A stretch of DNA of 14,233 bases from Spirochaetaceae bacterium (lineage in GTDB: Bacteria > Spirochaetota > Spirochaetia > Treponematales > Breznakiellaceae): assembly GCA_031284645.1 (NCBI GenBank), contig JAITXS010000151.1:1-14233 (forward strand). Reading direction: 5' to 3'. The first letter of the stretch is position 1. Each line of letters starts with the position of its first letter. The notes under the pieces are model-generated. The model was not told where the DNA came from. It did not search any database and worked only from the letters and a program-made list of their open reading frames with translations. This document shows, in pieces, positions 13,008-14,233 of the stretch. The position numbers and the translations under genes are program-made.

Positions 13008-13189
13008 GACCCTATTCCCATGTATCCAAGGTCAGCGTCAAGCGGAATCGAATTACTGATGTTTTTCCCGATGGTATCTTCGTACACCTTGAAATCATGC
13101 TCACTGCCTTTGTCTTCCCGCACATCGATGATTTGCAGGCTGTTCCGCTCAATGATGACCTGCGTCTTCAGCGTGTGCCGTTTTTTTCT
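13001..13189 (-). pseudogene. Remnant of an IS5-family DDE transposase
   Basis: Minus-strand translation gives about 62 residues beginning KKRHTLKTQVIIERNSLQII, continuing DVREDKGSEHDFKVYEDT and ending with LDADLGYMGIGSK before TAG 13003-13001. The KKRHTLKTQ, KGSEHDFK and D-x-GYxG signatures are those of IS5/ISL2-type DDE transposases, and the Asp in DADLGY would be the second catalytic residue. The part with the first Asp and the C-terminal part with the catalytic Glu are missing. The frame upstream runs into AT-rich DNA and a stop at 13208-13210. It is therefore a core fragment, broken at both ends, and cannot move by itself. No terminal inverted repeats were found. Family assignment is from motif recognition. 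Confidence 0.75.
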
Positions 13190-13193
13190 GTGT

Positions 13194-14233
13194 TTACATA
13201 TTGCTATTTAAATATTTATAAATATTTTTATCTAAAACCTGTAATTTAACCGATTTAAACAATATTGATTCTACAATTTTTAGTATTGGTTTTAATATTT
13301 TGTCTATTAGTATACATACAATACAAACAAAAATACCGAATAACACAAGTGATAGACCTAAAATAAATAAATTATTTATATTGCTATGCAAATACGCAAT
13401 AAATTTGTATAGATATTGTCCAGTATAACCATTTTCATGAATGAGATAAATGGCAAATGTAGAACTACCCATCCAGTTTATTAATTTTGATTTAAATTCA
13501 AAAGAAACAAATATCAAAAAGAATAAAATGGCATTTATTATCAACCCAATGCTATTATACGGGAAAAAGAATTTTATTATTATTTCCTGAATGATTAAAT
13601 AATTTGAAGTAGCAATAATTGATATAAAAATAAATATATTTAATAAAGAATATATTAATATAATTTTTGTTCTATGCTGTTTAATTTTATTATGGTCTAT
13701 ATGATAATGTATGAAATTTCCAATATAATAGATAAATATAAAATTGATTACATTCTTTCCGTCTATTAAGCTTCCGTTGCCATGAACCAAACCAAAATAA
13801 AATGATAATATACCTAACAAGGCAATCCAGACAAGTTTCTTACCAGGTGATTGAATTTTTAATGGAATATTAATAATTGGCGATATAATATACAAGCAAA
13901 TATATGTTGTTACAAACCATAATCCTGGCGTATGCGTAAAAGCAAAGAATGATTCAACCAAAGTTTTTTTACTAAAAGTATCTGTGTTAAATACACAATA
14001 TATTAGATATATTCCTACTGAATAAATTAGACATTGTAAATAAAATTTAATTAATCCTTTCAGTGATGGTTTAATTCCCCAATATCCAGAAATTAAAACA
14101 AAACATACAACCGCAATATGCAATATAACTTCGATACCCTTAACCACTTGTGGATAATAAGGAGAATTCGTATCTATTGCATGTATACAAAAATGATATA
14201 TTACAATAAATAACATTGAGAAGATACGTAATA
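13194..14233 (-). CDS. Acyltransferase-3 family membrane O-acyltransferase, 5' end outside the window
   Basis: The frame remains open to the right edge, and the residues before the first ATG at 14216 (LRIFS) continue the family N-terminus LRIFSMLFIVIYHF, so the start lies beyond the window. About 345 residues with some ten hydrophobic segments are visible. Family marks are the early His in IYHF, VCFVLISGYW, and LWFVTTYICLYIISPIIN. These are typical of acyltransferase 3 (PF01757) enzymes that add acetyl or other acyl groups to surface polysaccharides in the inner membrane. TAA is at 13196-13194, directly beside the transposase remnant. Codons are strikingly AT-rich (AAT, ATT, TTT, TTA and ATA dominate), unlike the other genes, which points to recent horizontal transfer. 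The acceptor substrate cannot be inferred. Confidence 0.88.
   Translation of the reverse strand, partial: LRIFSMLFIVIYHFCIHAIDTNSPYYPQVVKGIEVILHIAVVCFVLISGYWGIKPSLKGLIKFYLQCLIYSVGIYLIYCVFNTDTFSKKTLVESFFAFTHTPGLWFVTTYICLYIISPIINIPLKIQSPGKKLVWIALLGILSFYFGLVHGNGSLIDGKNVINFIFIYYIGNFIHYHIDHNKIKQHRTKIILIYSLLNIFIFISIIATSNYLIIQEIIIKFFFPYNSIGLIINAILFFLIFVSFEFKSKLINWMGSSTFAIYLIHENGYTGQYLYKFIAYLHSNINNLFILGLSLVLFGIFVCIVCILIDKILKPILKIVESILFKSVKLQVLDKNIYKYLNSNM

Noticed and set aside
13020..13211. Plus-strand open frame in the transposase region
   Set aside because: The minus strand carries clear transposase motifs over the same bases; the plus frame is a shadow.

Overview
The window looks like chromosomal DNA from a spirochaete, most likely a Treponema-type anaerobe. 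This is inferred from a bamA-skp pair, a lipoprotein with a loose spirochaete-style lipobox (FSSC), a Treponema-like BamA, and a soluble sensor built on an [FeFe]-hydrogenase fold. Such sensors are known from anaerobic fermenters and gut treponemes, so a gut or termite-gut relative is plausible but not proven. Most of the window has moderate GC. The last kilobase (about 13194 to the end) is visibly far more AT-rich and sits beside a transposase remnant, so it is probably acquired DNA.

Layout. Positions 1-1059 (+) hold the 3' part of a TPR-like protein that begins outside the window. It converges on a long minus-strand series. In transcription order this runs bamA (8469-5902), skp/ompH (5835-5311), a 36-residue rubredoxin (5252-5142), an SH3-domain lipoprotein (about 5140-3764), an argD-like aminotransferase (3689-2520) and an FGGY sugar kinase (2436-1108). 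bamA and gatB (8754-10244, +) diverge from a 284-base region with a good candidate bamA promoter. gatB ends in a clear intrinsic terminator. A 481-base gap follows, with a second terminator, an extra hairpin, a perfect 14-bp tandem repeat, an operator-like dyad and a long leader. The next gene (10726-12780, +) is a fusion of ferredoxin, hydrogenase-like H-cluster domain, extra FeS domain and chemoreceptor signalling domain. Positions 12781-13007 hold degenerate repeats ending in a 7-bp microsatellite. After that come an IS5-type transposase remnant and an AT-rich, 5'-truncated acyltransferase-3 gene, both on the minus strand.

How the genes work together. BamA and Skp are the outer-membrane protein assembly machine and its periplasmic chaperone. 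GatB is one subunit of the tRNA-dependent amidotransferase; gatA and gatC are not here. The rubredoxin, lipoprotein, ArgD and kinase look like a loose run of genes rather than one pathway. The most notable gene is the hydrogenase-fold chemoreceptor. It has all four cysteines expected to bind an H-cluster but lacks the proton-transfer cysteine, as expected for a sensor that feeds H2 or redox information to the CheA/CheW chemotaxis machinery rather than a catalytic enzyme. No CRISPR array, tRNA, rRNA or intact mobile element was seen.
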